Assembly: GCF_048264025.1 (NCBI RefSeq)
Contig: NZ_JBLXDN010000007.1
Span: 62,001 to 126,000, forward strand
Length of the DNA stretch: 64,000 nt
Direction: 5' to 3'
DNA from: Nitrincola sp048264025
GTDB taxonomy: Bacteria; Pseudomonadota; Gammaproteobacteria; Pseudomonadales; Balneatricaceae
The notes beneath the pieces were generated by a model. That model did not search any database. It was not told the origin of the DNA and saw only the letters and a list, made by a program, of their open reading frames with translations. Made by a program: the position numbers and the translations under genes. Positions 43,201-51,291 of the stretch are shown piece after piece (position 1 is the stretch's first letter; every line of letters starts with the position of its first letter).

Positions 43201-43835
43201 TAATACTTAATAAAATTTTATCATCAGCCATAATAGCCATGGTAATTTTTGCTCCCAATTATGCTTTTGCGGCGAATATCGTGACAGCCGATCGTTTCTT
43301 AGATCAACTACCCACACGCTCATGGAAAGATATTAGAGATCAGGATGTGGTTAAACAGCAGTTTGATTACTCATGTGGGGCAGCATCACTAGCGACTTTA
43401 CTGGGTTATCATGGAGTAGAAACAAGTGAGTTAGAGATACTAGATAGAATAGGCTTAAAGGAAGCGTTTTCTTTTGCTGATCTTGCAAGAGTCGCCGAAG
43501 AGTATGGTTTTAAGCCTGTAGGCATAGCTATCGATTATACAGCACTCACTCAACTCAAAAGACCTGTTATTCTTTACCTGAACCACTGGGATGAGGGACA
43601 TTTTTCTGTATTAAAAGGAGTTGACAATCATGGAGCTCTACTTGCTGATCCCTCTTGGGGGAATATTCATATGCGACGGGCACGATTTGAACGCTTCTGG
43701 TTACTAGACAATGAATCAGAAATATCAGGAAAGGTATTGGCGCTACTTCCACCATCCTACGGAGTTGAAGCTGACCCATTACTAGATCTAATCGAAAAGA
43801 CAATGTTGATACCTCCACATGAACTATTTCAATGA
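43197..43835 (+). CDS. Exported C39-family peptidase, FapD-like
   Basis: A 212-residue protein with a signal peptide (MIILNKILSSAIIAMVIF ... AFA) and a papain-like C39 domain: catalytic Cys in FDYSCGAASLATLLGYHG, catalytic His in LNHWDEGHFSVLKGV and Asp in ADPSWGN. C39 peptidases cut double-glycine-type leaders; this type has no ABC transporter domain and resembles FapD of the Pseudomonas functional amyloid operon and orphan periplasmic C39 peptidases. I place the start at 43197 since it overlaps the upstream stop (ATGA) and yields the signal peptide; the longer frame lacks one. Confidence 0.85.
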   Translation: MIILNKILSSAIIAMVIFAPNYAFAANIVTADRFLDQLPTRSWKDIRDQDVVKQQFDYSCGAASLATLLGYHGVETSELEILDRIGLKEAFSFADLARVAEEYGFKPVGIAIDYTALTQLKRPVILYLNHWDEGHFSVLKGVDNHGALLADPSWGNIHMRRARFERFWLLDNESEISGKVLALLPPSYGVEADPLLDLIEKTMLIPPHELFQ

Positions 43836-44143
43836 AAAACACGTTAAAACTATCGCTTTGTCTATCTTTGCAGACGGAAAGTGCCATCTATGTGAAAAAT
43901 CAAATGTATGGCTGATAGCCATTAGCCTGATTTTAATTTAGTTTAAGGCAGTTTCTGCCTCTGGAATGGATGCTACCTTTACAGGTGGTACATCTGGTCA
44001 CCTCACGGATAAATCTACAATTTTGGATCGTTAGCATGTTTACATACCATTGCTTAAACTCGCAGACCGTAATAATTCAACGATACTTCAAGCTGAGCTA
44101 CCAAGCCAACTCATTCGAGATATTAGCACATTCACTAAAAGCC
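43832..44143 (+). pseudogene. Degraded gene fragment at the end of the island operon
   Basis: An ATG overlapping the C39 stop opens a signal-like start (MKNTLKLSLCLSLQ) that ends after 27 codons. A second frame from 43942 encodes AVSASGMDATFTGGTSGHLTDKSTILDR, one TAG at 44032, then HVYIPLLKLADRNNSTILQA and on to STFTKS, running into the right repeat. It looks like the remains of an exported protein gene with a deletion and a stop. No family recognised. Confidence 0.4.
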
Positions 44144-44232
44144 TAAGCCTTCCTTAACACATCTTACAGCCACGTAGACGGGCGTCGAAGTGGCTGTATA
44201 TCATTAGACAGGCTTCTTTTTCAGCCGCCTCG
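44144..44232. repeat. 89-bp direct repeat, right copy (partner 40503-40591)
   Basis: Identical to 40503-40591. This copy is the functional 3' end of the gene at 44154-44705. Confidence 0.97.
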
Positions 44233-44705
44233 CCCAGATACTCGGTATGGTAGCGATCGATATACGTCAGCGTAAACAAGCCTGACTCTTCATCAAGCTG
44301 CACCCGATAGGATTTAAGTCCTACCTTATAAACACCCTGATACCTGGCTCTGATCAACTGCCCGTTGGCACTCAGCTCAAGCAGTGGCCACTGAAGCTCA
44401 TCAGTAAGTAAGGCGGGAATCTTGAGGGGATTATCACTGTGCAGAGCCAGAAAAAACTCGGCCTGATCACGGGTATCAAAGACCCCCAGCACATAAGTTT
44501 TGTTTTGTGCCTGATCCAAGGCATACAGACACCAGGTGAATTCACCAGCCGACTCTGACAGTTGCACTAACCGATATTGCCAAACTGGATCGACAGAATC
44601 AGCCAGAGAGTCTCGGTGATCACAGCGAAAGCCTGACAGTAATGCTGGATGCACTAAAGGCATCCAGTCATCCCAGGGTGTAGTGTTAGTCTGCAAATTA
44701 CGCAT
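44154..44705 (-). CDS. Conserved-type hypothetical protein upstream of the island
   Basis: A 183-residue cytoplasmic protein with a Cys-containing C-terminus (EACLMIYSHFDARLRGCKMC). No signal, no membrane segment and no family that I recognise. GGAG lies 5 bases before the ATG. It follows epmC by 24 bases on the same strand, so both are probably cotranscribed. Its last 26 codons lie in the 89-bp repeat; the island was inserted at its 3' end without disrupting the reading frame. Confidence 0.7.
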   Translation of the reverse strand: MRNLQTNTTPWDDWMPLVHPALLSGFRCDHRDSLADSVDPVWQYRLVQLSESAGEFTWCLYALDQAQNKTYVLGVFDTRDQAEFFLALHSDNPLKIPALLTDELQWPLLELSANGQLIRARYQGVYKVGLKSYRVQLDEESGLFTLTYIDRYHTEYLGEAAEKEACLMIYSHFDARLRGCKMC

Positions 44706-44729
44706 ACCGACTCCGTGGCATTGAGGACA

Positions 44730-45269
44730 TTATAGGGTTGCCGGGTCAAATCGACTGTAACACAAGCTCACCGGTGTCGCGTAAAACTGACACAAGGCCT
44801 CGCGCAGCCTGGCTGTGCGCTCAGGCAGCCCTTGCTGAATATACGCACCCACCTGTTGATACACGGCCTGCTTGAAGGCGGTATTATCAGTAGCTTCACC
44901 ATTGAGATTATCGCTGCTGACACGAAAGCGAAAACCGGCTGCATCAGCCAATATCCACTCGGTTGCCTGAGGTTTCACCTCCACCAGTTCAAATGCCGCC
45001 TGCTGGGCGGCACTGCGACCATCCGGCTCATACCAGTAACCAAAGTCTTCTAGCAAACGACGTTGCGGACCGGCTATCAACCAGTGCGCAATTTCGTGCA
45101 AGCCACTACTGTAAAAACCATAGGCAAAATAAATGGCATGATAACTACGCTCGGCATCTGCCGGAAGGTAAATCGGCTCATCGTCACCACGTACCAGGCG
45201 GGTGTTATAGTCCACTTCAAAGCACTGATTAAAAATGCGGATCAAGTCCTCATAATCATGATCTGGCAT
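44730..45269 (-). CDS. epmC: Elongation factor P hydroxylase EpmC
   Basis: A 179-residue YfcM/EpmC protein: LIRIFNQCFEVDYNTRLVRGDDEPIYLPA, YHAIYFAYGFYSSGLHEIAHWLIAGPQRRLLEDFGYWYEPDGR. HEIAHW and the following E/D form the metal site. It hydroxylates the lysine of EF-P already modified by EpmA/EpmB. The start overlaps the upstream lipoprotein stop. Confidence 0.92.
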   Translation of the reverse strand: MPDHDYEDLIRIFNQCFEVDYNTRLVRGDDEPIYLPADAERSYHAIYFAYGFYSSGLHEIAHWLIAGPQRRLLEDFGYWYEPDGRSAAQQAAFELVEVKPQATEWILADAAGFRFRVSSDNLNGEATDNTAFKQAVYQQVGAYIQQGLPERTARLREALCQFYATPVSLCYSRFDPATL

Positions 45270-46009
45270 CAGTTCAACACCTGCCAGGTATCATTGTTGA
45301 GCCACCAGCTACGTCCGTCACGCTTATCAATACGCACAGCAACATAGCCCTTGGTATCTGTGTCCGCACGCTGTATTTGCACCTCATAGCTTGAAGAACT
45401 CAAACTTGTTGTGTCACGTAATAACTGCCAGTTATTGTTATCTGCCAACCAGGCTTCTCCGGTCTGCGCATGAAAGCGTATCAGTATCCAGCCATTACGG
45501 GTGAAGGCGGTAGCAATCCGATAAGGGCCAGAGGATTCCGCCAACTGCGGTGACTGCATACTCATGGCTGAGAGCAACTGGGCCACGGCCTGATCAATCT
45601 GGTTGACAGTACTTTCGAGGTAGTCGGCATCCGCTTCCTCTTGACCCGCAACCGAAGGGCCCTGATGACGTTGAGGGTCTGACAGGCTTTGTAAGCGCGT
45701 CATATTCATCTGACTCTGCTCCAACGTTTGCTGCGTCAGAGAGCGTATCTGTATCACTTGTTCCTGCAACAGGGTTAAACGCCCGGTCAACTGATCCAGT
45801 TGATTTTGCAAACTACCCGACATATCACCCTGAGTGACCTGAATAGGTTCAATTGGCGCGCCTCCTAACTGTGCCGCCAATTCAGCACGCCCTTCCGAGC
45901 TATGAGGATCGACTAATTCAGGGTCTCCAGCCATCGGCTGTACATTGGCCTCGTTGCAACCGCTTAATAGCACCAGCGCAACGCCTGTCAATAGGATTTT
46001 TTTGAACAT
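45269..46009 (-). CDS. Lipoprotein of unknown function with coiled coil
   Basis: A 246-residue lipoprotein: lipobox LLSGC (Cys about 18), a coiled coil at about 65-110 (LQNQLDQLTGRLTLLQEQVIQI), and a C-terminal beta domain with two related halves (GWILIRFHAQTGEAWLADNNNWQLL and GYVAVRIDKRDGRSWWLNNDTWQVL). The internal repeat suggests two tryptophan-rich beta units. No family recognised. GAGG precedes the ATG. Confidence 0.7.
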   Translation of the reverse strand: MFKKILLTGVALVLLSGCNEANVQPMAGDPELVDPHSSEGRAELAAQLGGAPIEPIQVTQGDMSGSLQNQLDQLTGRLTLLQEQVIQIRSLTQQTLEQSQMNMTRLQSLSDPQRHQGPSVAGQEEADADYLESTVNQIDQAVAQLLSAMSMQSPQLAESSGPYRIATAFTRNGWILIRFHAQTGEAWLADNNNWQLLRDTTSLSSSSYEVQIQRADTDTKGYVAVRIDKRDGRSWWLNNDTWQVLN

Positions 46010-46080
46010 AACAGCCTCTGATCCTCGTAACTAATTCGTTAGCCATACTTGCTAGCCACTCTTGTTGACTAAACCCGTAT

Positions 46081-46095
46081 ATTCCAAAAAGGAAT
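46081..46095. promoter_or_regulatory. Palindrome upstream of the sulfide dehydrogenase operon
   Basis: ATTCCAAAAAGGAAT, a perfect inverted repeat with a 5-base centre, followed by an A+T-rich stretch, about 90 bases before the cytochrome start. It resembles sites of ArsR-type sulfide regulators (SqrR/BigR), but no such gene is present here. Confidence 0.4.
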
Positions 46096-46183
46096 GAAAA
46101 CTTAATATATTATTCTTTTGCCACTAATCTAAAACATGCTACTTTTCATAACACTCAAAACCACTAACATGGCTGGAAGGATA

Positions 46184-46525
46184 ATGACTCTCAGTATTTT
46201 ACTCCACAAGCGTGGCCTACATAAGCTTTTACTGGCGTCCATTTTTGCAGGAGTAGCTGGCTTGGCTCAGGCTGAAGCGCTTGCTCCGGCCCAAGTAGAG
46301 CTACTTGCAGGTGCCTGTGCCAACTGCCACGGTACTGATGGCAAATTTTCAGGCGCTATTCCTGCTATCGCCGGACGCCCAGTTACGGTTCTAGCTGCAC
46401 AATTGCAAGCCTTCAAGCAAGGGCTACAGCCCAACACCACCGTCATGGACAGAATTGCCAAGGGTTATTCCGATGCAGAACTGTCAGCACTGGCTAATTA
46501 TTTCGCCAATGTCGATAACCAATAA
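46184..46525 (+). CDS. Cytochrome c, FccA-like subunit
   Basis: A 113-residue exported c-type cytochrome. Signal peptide (HKLLLASIFAGVAGLAQA), haem motif ACANCHG and the axial Met in NTTVMDRIAKGYSDAELSALANYFA. It lies 11 bases before the flavoprotein gene; the pair matches flavocytochrome c sulfide dehydrogenase. I chose the ATG at 46184, preceded by GGAAGG; the frame is open to 46136. Confidence 0.87.
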   Translation: MTLSILLHKRGLHKLLLASIFAGVAGLAQAEALAPAQVELLAGACANCHGTDGKFSGAIPAIAGRPVTVLAAQLQAFKQGLQPNTTVMDRIAKGYSDAELSALANYFANVDNQ

Positions 46526-46536
46526 CGGAGCCGGAC

Positions 46537-47853
46537 ATGAGTGATATCAAAAAACCTTTTTCAGCCTCACGCCGCCAGCTTTTAAAAGGCCTGGGTCTGG
46601 CATCCGTTCTTCCTGCCATTACAGCCTGCGCCGCAACGGTTACATCTGGCTCATCAGCCGGACGCGTCATTGTTATCGGCGGTGGTTTCGGCGGTGCGAC
46701 CGCTGCCAAATACATCAAACGGGGTAACCCAGCCATTGATGTTACCCTGATTGAGCCCAATAAAACTTTTTACACCTGCCCCTTTTCCAACCTGGTACTC
46801 GCCGGTGAACGTCAACTCGACTCCATCGGGCACAACTACGAGGAGTTGAAGCAGGTCTATGGTGTCAAGGTCGTACACGCATTGGCGCAGGATATTGATC
46901 CGGTTGCTCACACAGTCAGTCTGTCCGATGGCCAAACATTGGGTTATGACAAACTGTTGATGTCACCCGGCATCGACATGCGCTGGAACGCCATTGAAGG
47001 CTATGATGAAGCCGCTGCAGAACTGGCCCCTCACGCGTGGAAGGCTGGTCCGCAAACGCTGTTGCTAAGACAGCAACTGGAAGCAATGCAGGATGGTGAC
47101 ACCTTTATCATGTCAGTGCCCGGCAACCCTTTCCGTTGCCCACCTGGACCTTACGAGCGCGCCAGCCTGGTTGCGCACTACTTGAAGCAACATAAGCCGC
47201 GCTCAAAAATCCTGATACTGGATGCCAAGGATAACTTCTCTAAACAGGGGCTGTTTACCGCTGGCTGGCAGAGCACTTATGGCGACATGATTGAATGGGT
47301 GGGGCTTTCCAACGACGGTCGTGTAGTCCGTGTAGATGCCGCTCGTCGTGAAGTAGAAACTGAATTTGGCACCCGACACAAAGCCGCTGCTCTCAACGTT
47401 ATTCCACCACAAAAAGCCGGCTTTATCGCCGAGCGGGCTGGTGTAACCGATGCGACCGGCTGGGTACCGGTCAATCCGGTAACCTTTGAATCCGCCCAGG
47501 TAAAGGATATCTATGTGGTGGGTGATGCGACAGTGGCTGCCCCCATGCCAAAATCCGGTTTTGCCGCCAATGCACAAGGCAAAGTGGCTGCCAGCGCTAT
47601 CGTTGCCGCACTGGCGGGCGTTAGCCCACTGGAACCTGTTTGGGCCAACACCTGCTACAGTCTGATCAACCCGGACTATGGTATCTCTGTAGCGGCTGTT
47701 TATAAGGTGGAAGACAATCAGATTATTTCAGTGGAAGGAGCCGGTGGTTTAAGTGCGGCTGAAGCCAGTGATGACATTCGCCGCTCTGAAGCCGCCTATG
47801 CGGTAGGCTGGTACAATGCCATTTCACAAGACACTTGGGGTACGCGGCGCTGA
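46537..47853 (+). CDS. fccB: Flavocytochrome c sulfide dehydrogenase flavoprotein FccB
   Basis: A 438-residue flavoprotein with a Tat signal (SRRQLLKGLGLASVLPA), FAD motif VIVIGGGFGGATAAKYIKR, the redox cysteine in TFYTCPFSNLVLAGER, a second Cys in GNPFRCPPGPYERA, and the C-terminal FCSD domain beginning near VWANTCYSLI. The enzyme oxidises sulfide in the periplasm and reduces cytochrome c. Typical length and layout. Confidence 0.92.
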   Translation: MSDIKKPFSASRRQLLKGLGLASVLPAITACAATVTSGSSAGRVIVIGGGFGGATAAKYIKRGNPAIDVTLIEPNKTFYTCPFSNLVLAGERQLDSIGHNYEELKQVYGVKVVHALAQDIDPVAHTVSLSDGQTLGYDKLLMSPGIDMRWNAIEGYDEAAAELAPHAWKAGPQTLLLRQQLEAMQDGDTFIMSVPGNPFRCPPGPYERASLVAHYLKQHKPRSKILILDAKDNFSKQGLFTAGWQSTYGDMIEWVGLSNDGRVVRVDAARREVETEFGTRHKAAALNVIPPQKAGFIAERAGVTDATGWVPVNPVTFESAQVKDIYVVGDATVAAPMPKSGFAANAQGKVAASAIVAALAGVSPLEPVWANTCYSLINPDYGISVAAVYKVEDNQIISVEGAGGLSAAEASDDIRRSEAAYAVGWYNAISQDTWGTRR

Positions 47854-47856
47854 TCT

Positions 47857-48915
47857 ATGCTTCCACTCTTTGATAACTACCTGACGGCGGTGCTCTGGGG
47901 CGGTGCGCTCCTGGGCTTCGCTTACGGCGCAGCGGCTCAATGGAGCCGCTTTTGCTTCTATCGCGGGTTGGCTAATCTGTGGCAACAGGGCAACAGCCTG
48001 AAACTACGTGCTTTTTTGCTGGCCATGGCTGTCGCACTGCTCAGCAGTCAACTGCTGGCGTTGCAAACCGGTCTGAACCTTACACAAACACATTACCATC
48101 AACCTTCGCCCTCGTTACCGCTGTTACTCGTCGGAGGCGTGCTGTTCGGCTATGGTATGCATCTGGCTAATGCCTGTGGCGCACGCTCTCTGGTACTACT
48201 GGGTAGCGGCAACTTGCGCTCTTTGTTGGTATTACTGGTTCTGGGCGTGAGTGCCTATGCCACACTATCTGGCTTACTGGCACACCTGCGTCTGAATTTG
48301 GAGGCACTGACACAAACCCGCTTACCTAGCACGTCGATCGATGGCTTGATCAGTCTGATGGGTGTATCACCCGCATTTTCACACTGGATTACAGTGCTGT
48401 TGATATCAGGTCTGCTAGCTTACATTGCACTAAAAAGTGCCGAGTTGCGTAACTCTCCCAGAGACTGGGTAGGAGCTAGTTTGATCGGCTTATTGGCGGC
48501 GGCAGGCTGGTGGGTTACCGGTGTGGTAGGGTTTGACGACTTTGATCCGGTGCGACTGGCATCGCTGACCTTTGTAGCACCTATCGGTGAAACCCTGCAG
48601 TTTGCCATGCTGTCATCCGGCATGCCGCTGAGTTTTGCCATACTCGTGGTAACCGGTGTTATTGTCGGCAGTTTTTTACGTGCCCTGCTAGCAGGCGAAT
48701 TCAGTTGGCAGGGCTATGAATCACCCACACAGATGCAACGCGGAATCCTTGGCGGAATGTTGATGGGCATTGGTGGCGTGTTGTCGCTAGGTTGTACTTT
48801 GGGCCAAGGCATTAGTGGCTTTTCCACGCTGGCACTTAGCAGCGTGCCAGCACTTGCTGGTATTATTGGCGGCACCCGTCTTGGCCTTTGGTTGGATACC
48901 CGTCAGCAAGAATAA
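47857..48915 (+). CDS. YeeE/YedE family sulfur-compound transporter
   Basis: A 352-residue membrane protein with about nine to ten helices. The two Cys-bearing repeats are GYGMHLANACGARSLVLLGSGNLRSLL and GIGGVLSLGCTLGQGISGFSTLALSS, typical of YeeE/TsuA-like carriers that move thiosulfate or related sulfur. It starts 3 bases after fccB and is followed by a SoxYZ-like gene, consistent with sulfur transfer. Confidence 0.87.
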   Translation: MLPLFDNYLTAVLWGGALLGFAYGAAAQWSRFCFYRGLANLWQQGNSLKLRAFLLAMAVALLSSQLLALQTGLNLTQTHYHQPSPSLPLLLVGGVLFGYGMHLANACGARSLVLLGSGNLRSLLVLLVLGVSAYATLSGLLAHLRLNLEALTQTRLPSTSIDGLISLMGVSPAFSHWITVLLISGLLAYIALKSAELRNSPRDWVGASLIGLLAAAGWWVTGVVGFDDFDPVRLASLTFVAPIGETLQFAMLSSGMPLSFAILVVTGVIVGSFLRALLAGEFSWQGYESPTQMQRGILGGMLMGIGGVLSLGCTLGQGISGFSTLALSSVPALAGIIGGTRLGLWLDTRQQE

Positions 48916-48955
48916 GACCCAAACAAGACACAGACAAAAAGGAAACTGAATTATT

Positions 48956-49714
48956 ATGCAATCCTGGCGTATTGTTGTATTGGTCCTGGTGTTAAGCAGT
49001 ATTTCACTGCCAGTGCTAGCCGCTGACTGGCAGCGCATTGAAGCCATCAACAGCTATTTGACTAACCAGCAACCGCAACAAGGCGGCGTTAATATCGGCT
49101 TGCCACTGGTAGCCGAAGATGGCTCGGCCGTGCCGTTGAAAATTACCTTTAGTGGCGAACTGGCTGATGACGAATATATCGACACCATCCGTGTATTTGC
49201 CAGCAACAACCCCAATACCGAAGTGATTGATTTCGAATTATCAGCCGCCATTCCCAGAACAGAACTGTCCACACGCATTCGCTTGAGAGAATCACAAACC
49301 CTGTTTGTAGTTGCCAAAAGCAATCTGGATAACTACTGGATCGCCAGCCGCGATATACGTGTCACTGTCAGTGGCTGCTTGATGGCTGGTGATGTAGAAA
49401 CGACAGCGACCGGCATGTCACAGCCACGGGTAGCCCTACCGCGCAGCGCAACCCCCGGTGAAGCGGCTGAAATCCGCACCATGATTAACCACCCAATGGA
49501 AACAGGCTTTCGCGATGATGGCCAGGGAGGCACTCTGGCAGAAAATCTGGTGGAGTCCTTGGAGGTTAGCCAAGCGGGCGAAGTTTTACTGACTGTTGGC
49601 TTTCATACTGGTACCTCAGCCAATCCGTTTGTAGGCTTTTATCTGGACCAGTTCAGCGACCTGAGTTTTACCTGGACCGATCAGCAGGCTGAACGTATCA
49701 CTGAGACTCGGTGA
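48956..49714 (+). CDS. SoxYZ-like sulfur carrier fusion protein
   Basis: A 252-residue exported protein. Signal peptide to about VLAAD; a SoxY-like domain (IGLPLVAEDGSAVPLKITFSGELADDEYIDTIRVFASNNPNTEVIDFEL) ending in TVSGCLM, whose Cys would be the sulfur-binding residue, and a SoxZ-like domain (RVALPRSATPGEAAEIRTMINHPMETGFR). SoxY normally ends in GGCG; in fusions the Cys is internal. No soxA, soxX or soxB is near. Confidence 0.82.
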   Translation: MQSWRIVVLVLVLSSISLPVLAADWQRIEAINSYLTNQQPQQGGVNIGLPLVAEDGSAVPLKITFSGELADDEYIDTIRVFASNNPNTEVIDFELSAAIPRTELSTRIRLRESQTLFVVAKSNLDNYWIASRDIRVTVSGCLMAGDVETTATGMSQPRVALPRSATPGEAAEIRTMINHPMETGFRDDGQGGTLAENLVESLEVSQAGEVLLTVGFHTGTSANPFVGFYLDQFSDLSFTWTDQQAERITETR

Positions 49715-49726
49715 TACGTGCTTTAC

Positions 49727-51067
49727 CTATTTCAACCGGCTTAACTTCCGATACAGGGTGCGTTCACTCACACCCAAACGCTCAGCTAATGAACGATTAT
49801 CACCACTGAAGCGGGATGTGATGCGCTGTAGATAATAACGTTCCAGTTGATCCAGCGGAATCACTTCCTCATCCGGGAAGCCGGAATACGGCGCTGACTC
49901 ACCCGCCTCTATCGCTTGAAGACACTCAGGTGGCAGATGCTGTACACCAATACGTCCATCATCTGTCAGCAACATGCCTCGCTCTAAAATATTGCGCAGC
50001 TCACGAATATTACCAGGGAAACTGTACTGACGTAACAGCTTGACGGCCTGCTCAGTTACGCTGACTTGCTCTGCGCCGGGTATACGCACCAACAGTGAAT
50101 TGATCAGCAGTCCCAGGTCTTCAGGGCGTTCCGACAACGCCGGCAGGATGACAGGAAACGCCGAAATACGGTAATAAAGATCCTGTCGGAAAAGCCCCTG
50201 GGTAACCAGTTGTTTCAGATTACGGTGGGTAGCACAAACCAGACGAAAATCGGCATGCAAGGGTTCAATCCCCCCCACAGTACGATAGGTGCCCGTTTCG
50301 ATCAGACGTAACAATTTAACCTGCTGAGGCAGAGGTATTTCCCCGATTTCATCCAGAAACAGCGTACCTCCGCGAGCCGCTTCGATAAGCCCCTTCTTAC
50401 GCCCAACAGCTCCAGTAAAGGCGCCACGTTCATGACCAAACAATTCACTTTCAAACAAGGACTCAGTCAACCCGGAACATTCTACAGTGATAAACGGACC
50501 ACGTGCACGACGACTGCCATCATGTACGGCCCTGGCTGCCAGCTCTTTACCCGTACCCGATTCTCCCAGAAGCAGCACGGCAATATCGGAAGGTGCCGCA
50601 CGGCGCAGCAGTTCCAGCATCCGGTTAAACGCCGGTGAGCGCCCAACCATACCATCGCCTTCACCCGGTGTTGCCCTGGCTTCCTTGACCAGATGCATAA
50701 TTTCCAGATAACAGACCAACTCTCCCGCGGCATTGCGCACCGGGTTCATCTCCACATCCACATGCTCTTCGCCATCCGGCGTATTATGTAGATGCAGTAC
50801 CCGTTGCCGTTGTCCAGTCTCATGGCAGCGCTTTAGTGGACAGGATTCACCCGCCTGATCACAGGGCACTGCATACCCGTGAGAAACATTATAACAGGTA
50901 CGTTCCAGTACCCGTCCGCCCTCACCATAGATCGCTTGATAAGCTTGATTACAGGCCAATATTCGATAATCCAGTGCAAGAATCGTTGCCGGCTCATCAA
51001 TTACATCCAGTAATGAGCTCAATTCAGCAATCGAAAGCCCGGTATCTTTTGCAACCATCTCTGCCAT
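49727..51067 (-). CDS. PAS-domain sigma-54 dependent activator next to cydABX
   Basis: A 446-residue activator. The N-terminal PAS domain (about 10-125) contains a Cys/His set RTCYNVSHGYAVPC ... GESCPLKRCHETGQ. The AAA+ domain has Walker A GESGTGKELAARAVH, GAFTGA (HERGAFTGAVGRKKG) and GGTLFLDEIGEIP, and the Fis-type HTH is RFSGDNRSLAERLGVSERTLYRKL. No receiver domain, so signal entry is through PAS. It is divergent from cydA, which carries a sigma-54 promoter. The Cys set could hold a metal or sense redox or sulfide; that is inference. Confidence 0.88.
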   Translation of the reverse strand: MAEMVAKDTGLSIAELSSLLDVIDEPATILALDYRILACNQAYQAIYGEGGRVLERTCYNVSHGYAVPCDQAGESCPLKRCHETGQRQRVLHLHNTPDGEEHVDVEMNPVRNAAGELVCYLEIMHLVKEARATPGEGDGMVGRSPAFNRMLELLRRAAPSDIAVLLLGESGTGKELAARAVHDGSRRARGPFITVECSGLTESLFESELFGHERGAFTGAVGRKKGLIEAARGGTLFLDEIGEIPLPQQVKLLRLIETGTYRTVGGIEPLHADFRLVCATHRNLKQLVTQGLFRQDLYYRISAFPVILPALSERPEDLGLLINSLLVRIPGAEQVSVTEQAVKLLRQYSFPGNIRELRNILERGMLLTDDGRIGVQHLPPECLQAIEAGESAPYSGFPDEEVIPLDQLERYYLQRITSRFSGDNRSLAERLGVSERTLYRKLSRLK

Positions 51068-51083
51068 ATCACCCTGCCATCAA

Positions 51084-51097
51084 TGTCATATTTGTCA
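51084..51097. promoter_or_regulatory. Candidate activator half-sites upstream of cydA
   Basis: TGTCA occurs twice with 9-base spacing (TGTCATATTTGTCA), about 140 bases upstream of the cydA -24 box, a usual distance for an enhancer of sigma-54 activators. Confidence 0.4.
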
Positions 51098-51115
51098 GTT
51101 CATTATCGACCTTGT

Positions 51116-51130
51116 GTGACAATATGTCAC
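51116..51130. promoter_or_regulatory. Palindromic enhancer candidate upstream of cydA
   Basis: GTGACAATATGTCAC, two 6-base arms and a 3-base centre, about 100 bases before the -24 box. It is the best candidate binding site of the divergent PAS/sigma-54 activator. Confidence 0.6.
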
Positions 51131-51228
51131 GTATTAACCGCACAAATTTTGAGGTATTCTCGTCTACAAGTGCCTAAAATGGCATGTATTTCACAAAAGC
51201 ATAAGCTCATAACCTTAACGCATCAAAC

Positions 51229-51244
51229 TGGCACATTTCCTGCT
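51229..51244 (+). promoter_or_regulatory. Sigma-54 promoter of cydABX
   Basis: TGGCACATTTCCTGCT matches TGGCAC-N5-TTGCW with one mismatch at the first T of the -12 box. About 48 bases before the cydA ATG. Confidence 0.8.
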
Positions 51245-51291
51245 GTGTCAATTTGAACTTATCAAATTCAGCAGTATCAGAGGACCTTCGT

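Noticed and set aside
51116..51130. CRP or FNR site upstream of cydA
   Set aside because: GTGACAATATGTCAC has arms resembling CRP/FNR half-sites, but the spacing is wrong for TGTGA-N6-TCACA and TTGAT-N4-ATCAA.
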